Source: Neobacillus vireti
GTDB taxonomy: Bacteria > Bacillota > Bacilli > Bacillales > Cytobacillaceae
DNA: 64,000 nucleotides
Assembly (NCBI RefSeq): GCF_001026695.1
Contig: NZ_LDNB01000010.1
Coordinates: 162,883 to 226,882 of the forward strand
Reading direction: 5' to 3'
In this document: piece after piece, positions 34,108-42,157 of the stretch
How the letters are laid out: each line of letters opens with the position of its first letter
Position numbering within the stretch: the first letter of the stretch is position 1
Made by a program: the position numbers and the translations under genes
The notes under the pieces: model-generated
The model's database searches: none
What the model was told of the DNA's origin: nothing
The model's input: the letters and a program-made list of their open reading frames with translations, nothing else

Positions 34108-35130
34108 ATGATTACATATCCGCATTTAAAGAAAGGCGCGACAATAGGAGTAACAGCACCTTCCTCTGGAGTACCTGCCGAATTACATGATCTCGTCAAA
34201 CTTGCATGCAGCCGATTAGAGCAAAAAGGTTTTCAAGTTACATGCGGCGACACTGTGTGGACGCAATACAAGGCAAAATCAGCACCTGCGGTAAAACGGG
34301 CAGCTGAATTTAATGCGCTGATGGCTGATAGTGACACCGACATCATCATTCCCCCATGGGGCGGCGAGTTATTGATGGAGGTTCTCGAACATATTGACTA
34401 TGAAAATATTAATAATAAGTGGGTTTTAGGCTATTCCGATATTAGCGGCTTACTCTTAGCCATCACTTTGAAGACAGGAATCGCAACCGCTCACGGGACT
34501 AACCTAATTGATTTACGTGGTGAATTTTCAGACGAAACGACAGCCAAATGGGAGTCCGTATTATCGACAAACACGGGTGAATCTGTCCTTCAACAATCCT
34601 CAGTTCAACATCAGAAGGAATGGAATCACGCCGATCCCTCTCCATGCGTTTTTCATTTAACAGAAAAGACTGAGTGGAAAACTGTCTCAAATCGGAATGT
34701 GAAGATACAAGGCCGATTGCTAGGCGGATGTATTGATATTATCAGGCATCTAATCGGCACACCATATGGCGATGTTCAAAGCTTTAGAAGTCAACATATC
34801 AATGGAGAGCCAGTTATTTGGTATTTGGAGAACTGCGAAATGAACACTGCAGATTTACGAAGGTCATTGGTACAAATGAAGTTAGCCGGCTGGTTTGACT
34901 ATTGCTCAGGTTTGATGTTTGGCAGAAGCCCAGCAAATACGCCAGTTGATCACTATACGATTGAGGATGTTTACCAAGACCTAGCTGATGAACTCGACAT
35001 TCCGATTATTTACGACATTGATTGCGGCCACGTTCCCCCACAAATCACCTTCATCAATGGTGCTTATGCTGAGATTGAGGTTGACGCTGCAAAAGGAAAA
35101 GGAACCGTTTTGCAATTTTTCCGGCCATAA
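34108..35130 (+). CDS. S66 family LD-carboxypeptidase/MccF-like peptidase
   Basis: A 340-aa serine peptidase of family S66. The nucleophile motif is GYSDIS near residue 115, preceded by the oxyanion-type PPWGGELLMEVL. The other two triad members are likely Glu in IWYLENCE and His in DIDCGHVPPQIT near 305. S66 members are cytoplasmic LD-carboxypeptidases in peptidoglycan recycling (LdcA) or MccF-type enzymes that inactivate microcin C. The MccF branch, common in Bacillus, fits the length. Start ATG 34108 with AGGAGGGG upstream. It is a single gene between two terminators. Confidence 0.82.
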   Translation: MITYPHLKKGATIGVTAPSSGVPAELHDLVKLACSRLEQKGFQVTCGDTVWTQYKAKSAPAVKRAAEFNALMADSDTDIIIPPWGGELLMEVLEHIDYENINNKWVLGYSDISGLLLAITLKTGIATAHGTNLIDLRGEFSDETTAKWESVLSTNTGESVLQQSSVQHQKEWNHADPSPCVFHLTEKTEWKTVSNRNVKIQGRLLGGCIDIIRHLIGTPYGDVQSFRSQHINGEPVIWYLENCEMNTADLRRSLVQMKLAGWFDYCSGLMFGRSPANTPVDHYTIEDVYQDLADELDIPIIYDIDCGHVPPQITFINGAYAEIEVDAAKGKGTVLQFFRP

Positions 35131-35160
35131 TGGAACTTTATGTAGAATGTAACCGTAAAG

Positions 35161-35196
35161 AAAGGCAACTCCCCCTCACATTTGGGGGTTGCCTTT
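35161..35196 (+). terminator. Terminator of the S66 peptidase gene
   Basis: AAAGGCAAC-CCCC pairs with GGGG-GTTGCCTTT, starting 30 bp after the stop codon. Confidence 0.85.
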
Positions 35197-35231
35197 AATG
35201 TTCAAAATTAAAAGGGGGATTCATGTGATTT

Positions 35232-35744
35232 CTAATTCCCCTTTTTTTCATACAAGTAAAAGATATAGTCTGTAGATGGGCCTGGATACCCTAATTGACG
35301 GAGCATAGCCGTAATATTTCCCCTATGGTAGGTGCCGTGATTGACGACATGCTGGACCAATTCTGAAATCCTTGTTTCCAGTTGACCATACATCGGATGT
35401 TTAAGCGTCTTTTTGGCATCTAAGTCCTCTTGGCTGCTTAGAAAATTAATATATTGCTCCGAGAATTTCAAGTACTTACTTTCCATTTCTTCGAGAGTTT
35501 TATTTTCAATTTCCGAGGAATACTTTCCAACAAACTGCTGTATTTCTTCATAGTTTTTATCTGACATCGCACACAACCAAACTACATCTGTTTTAAAAAG
35601 GTGGATCACGACCTGTTCTATGCTTGAAAATACACTCTTTATTTCCTGTCGATATACTTCATTTGGCAAATCTTTCAAGTGGTTAAAAACCCGCTTATTC
35701 GCCCAAACATGGTAATCATACAAACGCAGCGAATCCTGTTTCAT
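35232..35744 (-). CDS. DinB family protein
   Basis: A 170-aa DinB/YfiT-type four-helix bundle. It starts LYDYHVWANKRVFNHL, the classic DinB opening. The metal-site His residues are in VVIHLF near residue 48 and in QHVVNHGTYHRGNITAML near 130, the family's strongest motif. DinB proteins are metal-dependent, often bacillithiol-linked transferases or of unknown function. This is a second DinB-superfamily protein in the window besides the one at 1423, from a different subgroup. No operon partners. Confidence 0.88.
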   Translation of the reverse strand: MKQDSLRLYDYHVWANKRVFNHLKDLPNEVYRQEIKSVFSSIEQVVIHLFKTDVVWLCAMSDKNYEEIQQFVGKYSSEIENKTLEEMESKYLKFSEQYINFLSSQEDLDAKKTLKHPMYGQLETRISELVQHVVNHGTYHRGNITAMLRQLGYPGPSTDYIFYLYEKKGN

Positions 35745-35839
35745 CAGTAAAACACCTGCCTTTTTATAATTATATTCTATCTATATTTTCTCTAAAGAAG
35801 ACGTATTTTCCTTTTTTATTTAGGCACAAGTAAAAATAG

Positions 35840-35906
35840 TTGCACGAAAAATATGAATAGAGTATCCTATATATATATACATAGAAATTCTACATATATA
35901 GAATAC
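35840..35906 (+). promoter_or_regulatory. SigA-type promoter with AT-rich dyad before the Nudix gene
   Basis: TTGCAC (35840-35845) and TATCCT (35863-35868) are separated by 17 bp. From the -10 onward lies a dyad: GTATCCTATATAT (35862-35874) against ATATATAGAATAC (35894-35906) with one mismatch, and a small palindrome TAGAAATTCTA at 35882-35892. The dyad covers the likely transcription start. Confidence 0.55.
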
Positions 35907-35928
35907 TTATATACAAGGAGATCTGATG

Positions 35929-36555
35929 ATGGAAGATGAGCAAGTTAGAGTTTTTGATGCCAATCGGAATCCTATTGGAGTAGCAACTAGGGAGGAAGTC
36001 CACCGACTCGGGCTATGGCATGAGTCGTTTCATTGCTGGATTGTTAGCCGTGAAGAAGAGATCGATTATCTTTATCTGCAGCTTCGCTGTGAAATGAAAA
36101 AAGACCATCCGAATCTGTTTGATATTACCTCAGCAGGACACTTATTAGCCCATGAATCGGCATTGGATGGCATTAGAGAGATCAAAGAAGAATTAGGAAT
36201 TGATGTTACTTTTTCAGAGCTTATACCATTAGGGATCATCAATTATTGTGTCAACCATGAGGACTTAATTGATAATGAACTTGCACACACATTTTTATAT
36301 AAAAAGAATCTGGCTTTTGATGTATTTAGCTTACAAGAAGAAGAAGTTTCAGGTGTCATCAAAGTGAAGTTTACTGATTTTATTGACCTTTGGACAGGAG
36401 CTAAACAAAACGTACACATAAAAGGATTTGAGATTGATCCTAATGGACAAACATTAGGTATTGATAGAATGGTTGGGACAAATTCCTTTGTCCCGCATGG
36501 GCTTTCATATTATGAAACGATTATTCAGTTGATACAAGAAAAACTAAATGAATGA
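35929..36555 (+). CDS. Nudix hydrolase, IPP-isomerase-like subgroup
   Basis: A 208-aa Nudix protein. The box is GHLLAHESALDGIREIKEELGI, fitting GX5EX7REUXEEXGU with the catalytic REIKEE near residue 88. The preceding LGLWHESFHCWIV segment is typical of the isopentenyl-diphosphate-isomerase-like Nudix group that hydrolyses nucleoside or other diphosphates. Two ATGs (35926 and 35929) are adjacent; AAGGAG is 5 and 8 nt upstream, and I take 35929. A SigA promoter and dyad lie upstream and a terminator at 36584. Confidence 0.85.
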   Translation: MEDEQVRVFDANRNPIGVATREEVHRLGLWHESFHCWIVSREEEIDYLYLQLRCEMKKDHPNLFDITSAGHLLAHESALDGIREIKEELGIDVTFSELIPLGIINYCVNHEDLIDNELAHTFLYKKNLAFDVFSLQEEEVSGVIKVKFTDFIDLWTGAKQNVHIKGFEIDPNGQTLGIDRMVGTNSFVPHGLSYYETIIQLIQEKLNE

Positions 36556-36583
36556 CAACAACCCGTATTGCTTGATTCAAAAT

Positions 36584-36610
36584 GGCGAACAGTATCTGAC
36601 ACTGTTTGCC
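36584..36610 (+). terminator. Terminator of the Nudix gene
   Basis: GGC-AACAGT pairs with ACTGTT-GCC, then TGATTTTT. Confidence 0.7.
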
Positions 36611-36682
36611 TGATTTTTAGGTTCGCAAATAAATGAGGTTGTTATGCAAACAAACAACTCATCCCCCATAAATTAACTTGTT

Positions 36683-37204
36683 TCAAGCAATCCTTGATTG
36701 TTGTTTCTGTTTTCGCGGCCCCCACGGTTTGAAGACCGAAATTACGAACATGGAAACAAGAGAAATGATTTGGAGGATAATTCCAATCCACATCTGCCAC
36801 TTGTTTACCGTGTACGCTGGTTCCAAAAGTGCATTTAACCCATCATTTGTTGTTAACGTTACCGCGTTTAGGGTCAAAAAATACATAGCGATTGGCCCAA
36901 GTAGAATGGAGATAAGTGTTAACCCTTCTTTAACGATAATCCAGTAAAATTTGAACAACCCCCATTGGGTCAGTACGGATAGAAGGATTCCTGTCAACAC
37001 AGTTCCAATCGTCGAATACCGTCCGGCTGTCATGGACAGCTTATGCATAATGATATAGCAAGCTTTAAGCAGCCCTTCATCGTTTGTGTTTGCTGCTGTA
37101 ATGCTCAGAATTAAATAGATGACTGCCACCCCAAGCATAATCGAAGAAAACAATAGATGGATTGTCAAAAGCCATTTTCTCTTTGTAATGGTAAGTCTCC
37201 TCAT
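36683..37204 (-). CDS. Four-TM membrane protein co-regulated with the adjacent two-component/ABC operon
   Basis: A 173-aa protein with four hydrophobic segments: about 12-35, 55-80, 90-110 and 135-155. The C-terminus is basic (KPWGPRKQKQQ). I do not recognise a firm family; the layout recalls DUF2269-type membrane proteins. I start at ATG 37204 with AAGGGG 9 nt upstream. Its promoter region (37243-37290) closely copies the one upstream of the secreted-protein/ABC/two-component operon, including three TTTAGA boxes at 11-bp spacing. It is therefore probably a target of the neighbouring response regulator. Confidence 0.6.
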   Translation of the reverse strand: MRRLTITKRKWLLTIHLLFSSIMLGVAVIYLILSITAANTNDEGLLKACYIIMHKLSMTAGRYSTIGTVLTGILLSVLTQWGLFKFYWIIVKEGLTLISILLGPIAMYFLTLNAVTLTTNDGLNALLEPAYTVNKWQMWIGIILQIISLVSMFVISVFKPWGPRKQKQQSRIA

Positions 37205-37242
37205 ACTATGGACCCCTTTCTTCAAAACTCTTTCCGTATTTA

Positions 37243-37285
37243 ATAGTAATAACTATGTCTAAAAGGACTCTAAAGCAAATCTAAA
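37243..37285 (-). promoter_or_regulatory. Three 11-bp-phased TTTAGA boxes with -10, promoter of the membrane gene
   Basis: Plus-strand TCTAAA at 37258-37263, 37269-37274 and 37280-37285, exactly 11 bp apart, read TTTAGA on the minus strand in the direction of the gene. TACTAT (37248-37243), a plausible -10, follows the last box after 9 nt. No clear -35 is present. Such phased direct repeats are typical targets of OmpR-family activators. The same layout recurs at 42039-42081. Confidence 0.65.
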
Positions 37286-37394
37286 AAAAGTATAAAAATA
37301 GCAAGGTTGTTCTCTAGAGAAAAAATAAAACGACCCTCACCGAAATGTGAATAGGCCGCTAAGCATTCCATATAACTCAATTTTCCGACCACAA

Positions 37395-38087
37395 TTAAAC
37401 ATTAAAACGATATCCAACACCCCAAATTGTCTCAATATATTGCGGCTTTGATGGGTCCGTTTCAATTTTTTCACGCAGCTTTCCAATAAAAACAGTGACT
37501 GTGGCGTTGTCACCCATAGAATCCAGTCCCCAGATTTTTTCAAACAGCTCGTCTTTGCTGAAAACCCGATTTGGGTGGATCGTCAAAAATAGCAGCAGAT
37601 CAAACTCTTTCGAGGTGAACTGAACTTCCGTTTCATTCACGTAAACCTTACGCGATAACTTATCAATGCGAATCCCTCTTATTTGGACTTCGTCTATTTG
37701 TCTCATCTGGTTATCTGTCATTAATCGATCATAACGAGCTAGATGTGCTTTAACCCTCGCCACTAGTTCGCCAACACTGAACGGCTTGGTCATGTAATCG
37801 TCTGCACCAAGTCCGAGACCGCGTATTTTATCGATTTCTTCCTTTTTAGCTGATACCATTAAGATGGGAATGTTTTTCTTAATGCGAACCTGTCTGCAAA
37901 TCTCAAAGCCATCCGTTTGCGGAAGCATGAGATCGAGAATAATCAGATCATAATCCTCCTCCAAGGCCTTTTTGAGGCCCAGGTCCCCACTGGTGGCAAG
38001 TTCCACCTGAAAGCCGCTAGCTTCTAAGTAATCTTTTTCCACTTCCACAATTACCTGGTCATCCTCTATGATTAAAATTCGTCTCAC
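37395..38087 (-). CDS. OmpR/PhoB family response regulator
   Basis: A 230-aa response regulator. The receiver domain has the acidic pair in IIEDDQ, the phospho-acceptor Asp in LIILDLMLPQTDG near residue 52, and Lys in MTKPFSVGEL near 102. The C-terminal winged helix has LTSKEFDLLLFL-type sequence (FTSKEFDLLLFLTIHPNRV) and ends GVGYRFNV. Its first codons overlap the stop of the kinase gene (ATGA-type, 4 bp), so the pair is translationally coupled. It is the last gene of the five-gene unit. The TTTAGA arrays at 37258 and 42054 are its likely binding sites. Confidence 0.93.
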   Translation of the reverse strand: MRRILIIEDDQVIVEVEKDYLEASGFQVELATSGDLGLKKALEEDYDLIILDLMLPQTDGFEICRQVRIKKNIPILMVSAKKEEIDKIRGLGLGADDYMTKPFSVGELVARVKAHLARYDRLMTDNQMRQIDEVQIRGIRIDKLSRKVYVNETEVQFTSKEFDLLLFLTIHPNRVFSKDELFEKIWGLDSMGDNATVTVFIGKLREKIETDPSKPQYIETIWGVGYRFNV

Positions 38088-39544
38088 TCTTGCTCACCCT
38101 CATTATTGGTCTTTGGCAGCGTAAAATATATGCTTGTTCCTTCCCCTAATTGACTTTCGGCCCAAACACTACCGCCTTGCCCTTCGACTATCTGTTTGAC
38201 GATCGCAAGTCCAAGGCCGGAGCCTCCCGTTTCTGTATTCCTTGATGGATCTGCCCGGTAAAAACGATCGAAAATATGGCTTAGTACCCCACTTTTAATT
38301 CCCGGCCCGTTATCACGGATGTGCACCGTTGCTTTCGTCTTATCGTCGAACAATTCCACTCTGATTTCCTTTTGAACCTTGTTCATATATTTTAAGCTGT
38401 TGCCAATGATATTCATCATGACTCTTCGCAGCTTTTCACGATCGCCCAAGATAGGAACCGGCTTATCGGTTTCAACAATGAACGTAAGATTGATTTCTTC
38501 CATTCGCGGGTCAAGTCGCAATTCTTCCACACAATCCTGCAAAAACAAATGAAGATCGATCGGCTCCAAATGAAACGGCAGACGGTTTAAATCAAGTTTA
38601 GAATACAACATCAATTCTTCAATCAAATGATCCATATCTTCTGCTTTTTTCGCAATCATATTGATATATTTTTCCTGTTTGATAGCGGTATCCGCAATAC
38701 CCTCTTGAATGCCTTGAACACAAGCTTTAATTCCGGTGATCGGTGTTTTTAAATCATGAGAAATGTTGGAGATTAATTGTTTACGGTTTTCTTCGTACTC
38801 CAGCTGAAGATGGATGGACTCGTTTAGCCGGATGCGCATTTCTTCAAAAGAAGCACCCAGTTCTCCAATTTCATCTTTCCTGTTTAACTCAACTTCCTGT
38901 TTAAGGTTTCCTTCTTTTATTTGTTCCGCAGCATGTTTAAGCGTGTACAAAGGTTTAATGAAACTGCGGGAAACTAAGAAAGTAAGAAATCCATTGGTTA
39001 GCCCAATTACCAATAGGAGAGACAACAGAAGCAACGGAAAAAACTTCCTTGCTTCGTTAAAAAAAGACTTTAAATCGGAGAGCAAATATACCGTACCTGT
39101 AGTGCCATCACTGTAGGTAATTGTATATTTTTCAATAGAATAACGACTTTTCCCCCAACGTTCTCGGGTCTGACTGGTTTGCAGCTCTTGAATCTCTGTA
39201 TTTAAATGAAGGTTACTCACAAAGGGTGAAGTAAAGCTCACTTGGTTATTCTTCAGCACCACAAGTCCTGTATGCAAACGATTCAATTGTTCGTCAGTGG
39301 TTTTCAAAAACTCGCTGTCGGTAAATCGGTCAGGGTCTGTTTGCGTCATAAACTTGACTCCGGCAATCAAGTCTCGGTGTTGGTTGGCTGTTTCCCAAAA
39401 GGCCGGCATTCCCTTGCCACCATCTTTACCTGCCATTCCTTTATAAAAAGCTGAAACTAGCGTTGTGGCTATTAAAACAAACAGGACGATCGGAATAATG
39501 GTCATAGCAATATAGGAAAGCAATAGTCTCTTCTTGATGGACAT
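38084..39544 (-). CDS. HAMP-containing sensor histidine kinase
   Basis: A 486-aa membrane kinase. Two membrane helices (about 7-33 and 172-195) enclose an extracellular sensor region of about 140 residues. A HAMP domain follows (about 196-250). The HisKA box NISHDLKTPITGIKA near residue 262 carries the phospho-accepting His. The ATPase domain has NIIGNSLKYM (N box), DNGPGI (G1), FDRFYRAD (F) and GGSGLGLAIVKQ (G2). The large sensor loop sets it apart from the short intramembrane-sensing BceS-type kinases. It lies 12 bp downstream of the ABC permease gene. Confidence 0.93.
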   Translation of the reverse strand: MSIKKRLLLSYIAMTIIPIVLFVLIATTLVSAFYKGMAGKDGGKGMPAFWETANQHRDLIAGVKFMTQTDPDRFTDSEFLKTTDEQLNRLHTGLVVLKNNQVSFTSPFVSNLHLNTEIQELQTSQTRERWGKSRYSIEKYTITYSDGTTGTVYLLSDLKSFFNEARKFFPLLLLSLLLVIGLTNGFLTFLVSRSFIKPLYTLKHAAEQIKEGNLKQEVELNRKDEIGELGASFEEMRIRLNESIHLQLEYEENRKQLISNISHDLKTPITGIKACVQGIQEGIADTAIKQEKYINMIAKKAEDMDHLIEELMLYSKLDLNRLPFHLEPIDLHLFLQDCVEELRLDPRMEEINLTFIVETDKPVPILGDREKLRRVMMNIIGNSLKYMNKVQKEIRVELFDDKTKATVHIRDNGPGIKSGVLSHIFDRFYRADPSRNTETGGSGLGLAIVKQIVEGQGGSVWAESQLGEGTSIYFTLPKTNNEGEQE

Positions 39545-39556
39545 GGACGAATCTCC

Positions 39557-40282
39557 TTAAAGCTGTTTTTTCTCGAACAGAATCACTCCTGCTGAATAAG
39601 TCATTATGCAATATGAAAGCATCAGAATGAACGAGTTGGCAAGCTTCGCAAAAGATGCCCCGTTTCCAATCCAGAGAACATACCAGTTTGTGTAGGAAAA
39701 GATCGACCATACTGAGATTACCGGGAATATGAACGGTGCGAGCTTAGCAGTAGCATAAATGAGAATCATCGTTACCAAGGCTCCACTGCTTTTGTTAAAA
39801 AATTGGGCGATCAACACCGAAACGAAACCAATGGCCATTATTGGAATAAACGCTGCCACATAGGCCGTAATGATATCGAGCAAACCACTCGCGAAATTTC
39901 CACCCGGAACCAGCCATCCCAAAATGATAGTCGTAATCATTAACACCCCGAGAAGTATGGCTAGAAAGATAGTGATAGCCGCCACTTTCGATGCAAACAC
40001 TTTCGCTCTTGTAATTGGGCGAACAAGCCCAAGCTTTAATGTGTTTGATGCTACTTCACCTGAAAAAGATTCCGATGCAGACATAAACAATAACAATGGG
40101 AGTAAGGAAAACGTGAACAAACGAAGCATCAACATGGGAAGATTGCTGCCAAGCCCCAAATTATTATGCAAAAGAAGAAAAGCAGATATCACTGGGAGCA
40201 AGATGGCAAGTAGCAGAAATCCCTTTGTTCTATTATGTTTCCATAATTTTTCCGTCTCATTTAATATATTGGCGATGATCAT
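39557..40282 (-). CDS. ABC-2 type transporter permease
   Basis: A 241-aa permease with about six membrane segments; charged loops carry EKLWKHNRTKGFLLL at the start and SFSGEVASNTLKLGLVRPITRAKVF after helix 2, a usual ABC-2 feature. It overlaps the end of the ATPase gene by 26 bp, so the two are coupled. Two ATGs (40285 and 40282) follow GGAAGGAG closely; I take 40282 for spacing. With the ATPase it forms a NatAB/lantibiotic-immunity-like exporter; the single permease differs from Bce-type systems with a large 10-TM permease. Confidence 0.82.
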   Translation of the reverse strand: MIIANILNETEKLWKHNRTKGFLLLAILLPVISAFLLLHNNLGLGSNLPMLMLRLFTFSLLPLLLFMSASESFSGEVASNTLKLGLVRPITRAKVFASKVAAITIFLAILLGVLMITTIILGWLVPGGNFASGLLDIITAYVAAFIPIMAIGFVSVLIAQFFNKSSGALVTMILIYATAKLAPFIFPVISVWSIFSYTNWYVLWIGNGASFAKLANSFILMLSYCIMTYSAGVILFEKKQL

Positions 40283-41012
40283 CATGATCTCCTTCCTTTG
40301 ATGTGTGTAATTGGGAAACAATATACTGTTCTAACGTAATGCCTGGCTTCACTAATTCATTCACGCCACCAACACGGATCAGCTGCCCGTTTTGCATGAT
40401 CCCAATTCGACCCGCAATGAGACTAAGTTCATTAATCATATGGCTCGAAATCAAGAAGGTAATACCGTGTTCGCAGGCTAACTGCTGAATCGTGTTTCGA
40501 AAATTGACGATGCCCTCGATATCTAGACCGTTTGTCGGTTCATCTAAAATTACTAGCTTTGGTTTCGACAGCAAGGCTGAAGCCAATCTCAAGCGTTGCT
40601 TCATTCCGAGCGAAAAACCGTTTACCTTCTCTTTCTTATATGGAGCTAGACCTACCTGTTCCAGTACCTCGTCAATCCTAGTCCTTGGCAGTTCCGGATA
40701 AAAACGTGCAGATAGTTTCAAATTATCGTAGGCACTCAAATAGTCGTATGAATCAGCCGTTTCAATCATGCACCCGACTTGTTTCATTGCTTGTTCAAAC
40801 TGATCAGTCGTATTATTCCCAAAAATAGTGACACTTCCGTGGTCCGGCCGAATTAACCCAATAATGATTTTTAATAGAGTTGTTTTTCCTGCCCCATTTG
40901 GTCCATTTAAACCGAAGATATCTCCCTTCGCGATGTCAAAACGGATATCTCGAACACCACGGCCACTCTTATATCGCTTAGTAATTCCTTTTACTTCCAA
41001 TGCAGTTTCCAT
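40257..41012 (-). CDS. ABC transporter ATP-binding protein
   Basis: A 251-aa ABC ATPase. Walker A is GPNGAGKTT near residue 40, with the unusual preceding GLN for GLL. The signature is FSLGMKQRLRLA near 135, Walker B is LVILDEPTNGLD near 158, and the H-loop is LISSHM near 192. It belongs to the ABC-2 exporter class (BcrA/NatA/LanF-like). It lies between the secreted protein gene (75 bp upstream) and the permease gene, which it overlaps. Confidence 0.93.
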   Translation of the reverse strand: METALEVKGITKRYKSGRGVRDIRFDIAKGDIFGLNGPNGAGKTTLLKIIIGLIRPDHGSVTIFGNNTTDQFEQAMKQVGCMIETADSYDYLSAYDNLKLSARFYPELPRTRIDEVLEQVGLAPYKKEKVNGFSLGMKQRLRLASALLSKPKLVILDEPTNGLDIEGIVNFRNTIQQLACEHGITFLISSHMINELSLIAGRIGIMQNGQLIRVGGVNELVKPGITLEQYIVSQLHTSKEGDHDDHRQYIK

Positions 41013-41087
41013 TTTCCAACCACCCCTTCCTCTGATGTACGATTAGCGAAGACAACTGGACATTTCGCTGTCCGGCTGCCCTGCCTA

Positions 41088-41957
41088 TTAATGACGCCAG
41101 CCGCGCTTCATTCCCTCATTTTTGATTTCTTCTATTTTCTTACCCGTTAAATCGATATGTTCAGGTACCGTTTTATTAATATTAGAGTAATCGACATGAA
41201 TGGTAATCGTCAGTTCATGTTTTTTCCCTGATTCATCAGTACCAGTTATATTAATTTTTGCCGTTTGCGCTTCCAGGATATCTTTTGTGCTAATTTCAGC
41301 ATCGATATCGATTTTTTCAACTTTAATATTGTCTGTTAATTTCGACATGTTGGCCATCCAGCCTGGTGTTTTTTCATTTTTTTCGTGATTCGCAATCTTA
41401 GATACAACAACTGTTCCCACTACATTTACTACTGCAGGAACCTGGTCTCCGGAAAGATGCAGTTCCGCATGCTTGCCACCGTTTGCTTGATTTTCGACTG
41501 TCGCAAGGTCCTTAATATTCCCTAGCAATGTCCCGAAAACTTGCTGCATCGCTTTTGGCAAGTTCGAATGATCTCCTTTATGCTGCCATTTTGGAGCATT
41601 GATTTCCTTGGCCTTATAAACATCCTCTTCACTGCTTTTAAAAATGACCTTTCCATCTTGTCGAAAAACATTAATCGAGCGCTTTTCAGTAGAATCACCA
41701 ATGGTTGCAGCCACGCTTCCAGCTTTCTGATCCTTATTTACTTTCAAATCAGCAGCTCCTGTGACAAGCTTTTTCCCGTTATCTGTTATCGTCAAGTCAA
41801 CATTCATAGTTATACTCGATTCTGCCTTCGTATTTTTCAGTGCAGTTTTGTAGGCATCATAACCGGATGTGTTTGCCATCGCGGAAAAACCACTTGCTAA
41901 AAGCAGTACCGCTCCGATTCCTAATCCTGCTCCCGCCGTCATCCATTTCTTTTTCAT
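41088..41957 (-). CDS. Secreted protein heading the two-component/ABC operon
   Basis: A 289-aa exported protein. The signal peptide (about 1-29) ends at SAMAN. The mature part reads like a single LolA/LppX-type beta fold: MNVDLTITDNGKKLVTGAADLKV, a RQDGKVIFKSSEEDVYK strand pair and a late LTITIHVDYSNIN strand. It lacks a lipobox Cys. I do not recognise a named family, though DUF6612-like secreted proteins look similar. As first gene of the operon under the TTTAGA promoter it may be the sensor ligand-binder, a chaperone or the substrate. A small hairpin (GGACA 41058-41062 with TGTCC 41069-41073) lies between it and the ATPase gene. Confidence 0.65.
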   Translation of the reverse strand: MKKKWMTAGAGLGIGAVLLLASGFSAMANTSGYDAYKTALKNTKAESSITMNVDLTITDNGKKLVTGAADLKVNKDQKAGSVAATIGDSTEKRSINVFRQDGKVIFKSSEEDVYKAKEINAPKWQHKGDHSNLPKAMQQVFGTLLGNIKDLATVENQANGGKHAELHLSGDQVPAVVNVVGTVVVSKIANHEKNEKTPGWMANMSKLTDNIKVEKIDIDAEISTKDILEAQTAKINITGTDESGKKHELTITIHVDYSNINKTVPEHIDLTGKKIEEIKNEGMKRGWRH

Positions 41958-42038
41958 TGATAAACCTCCTAGATTATTAATTGAAAAGCCTTAGCTGCAT
42001 TCCCTCCGAGTGAGACTTGCCAAAGCTTTCTATCATTC

Positions 42039-42081
42039 ATCATACCTTTCATGTCTAAACCGCCTCTAAAGCAATTCTAAA
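42039..42081 (-). promoter_or_regulatory. Three 11-bp-phased TTTAGA boxes with -10, promoter of the operon
   Basis: Plus-strand TCTAAA at 42054-42059, 42065-42070 and 42076-42081, each 11 bp apart, read TTTAGA towards the operon. A TATGAT -10 (42044-42039) follows the last box after 9 nt. A common AAAAAAGTATAAAA block lies next to the distal box here and at 37.28 kb. The near-identity of the two sites over about 40 bp argues for one regulator. Confidence 0.68.
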
Positions 42082-42117
42082 AAAAGTATAAAATCTGAAT
42101 GAAAGATTAAATTAAAA

Positions 42118-42155
42118 AAGCTGCCATATAAAGGTTCATACCTTTAAGGCAGCTT
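42118..42155 (-). terminator. Terminator of the first WYL regulator gene
   Basis: AAGCTGCC--TA-AAAGG pairs with CCTTTA-GGCAGCTT, and the minus strand then enters a T-run. It separates the WYL gene from the operon promoter. Confidence 0.85.
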
Positions 42156-42157
42156 GG

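Noticed and set aside
39870..40301. 143-codon plus-strand frame opposite the ABC permease gene
   Set aside because: Antisense to an operon whose genes overlap and carry clear motifs.
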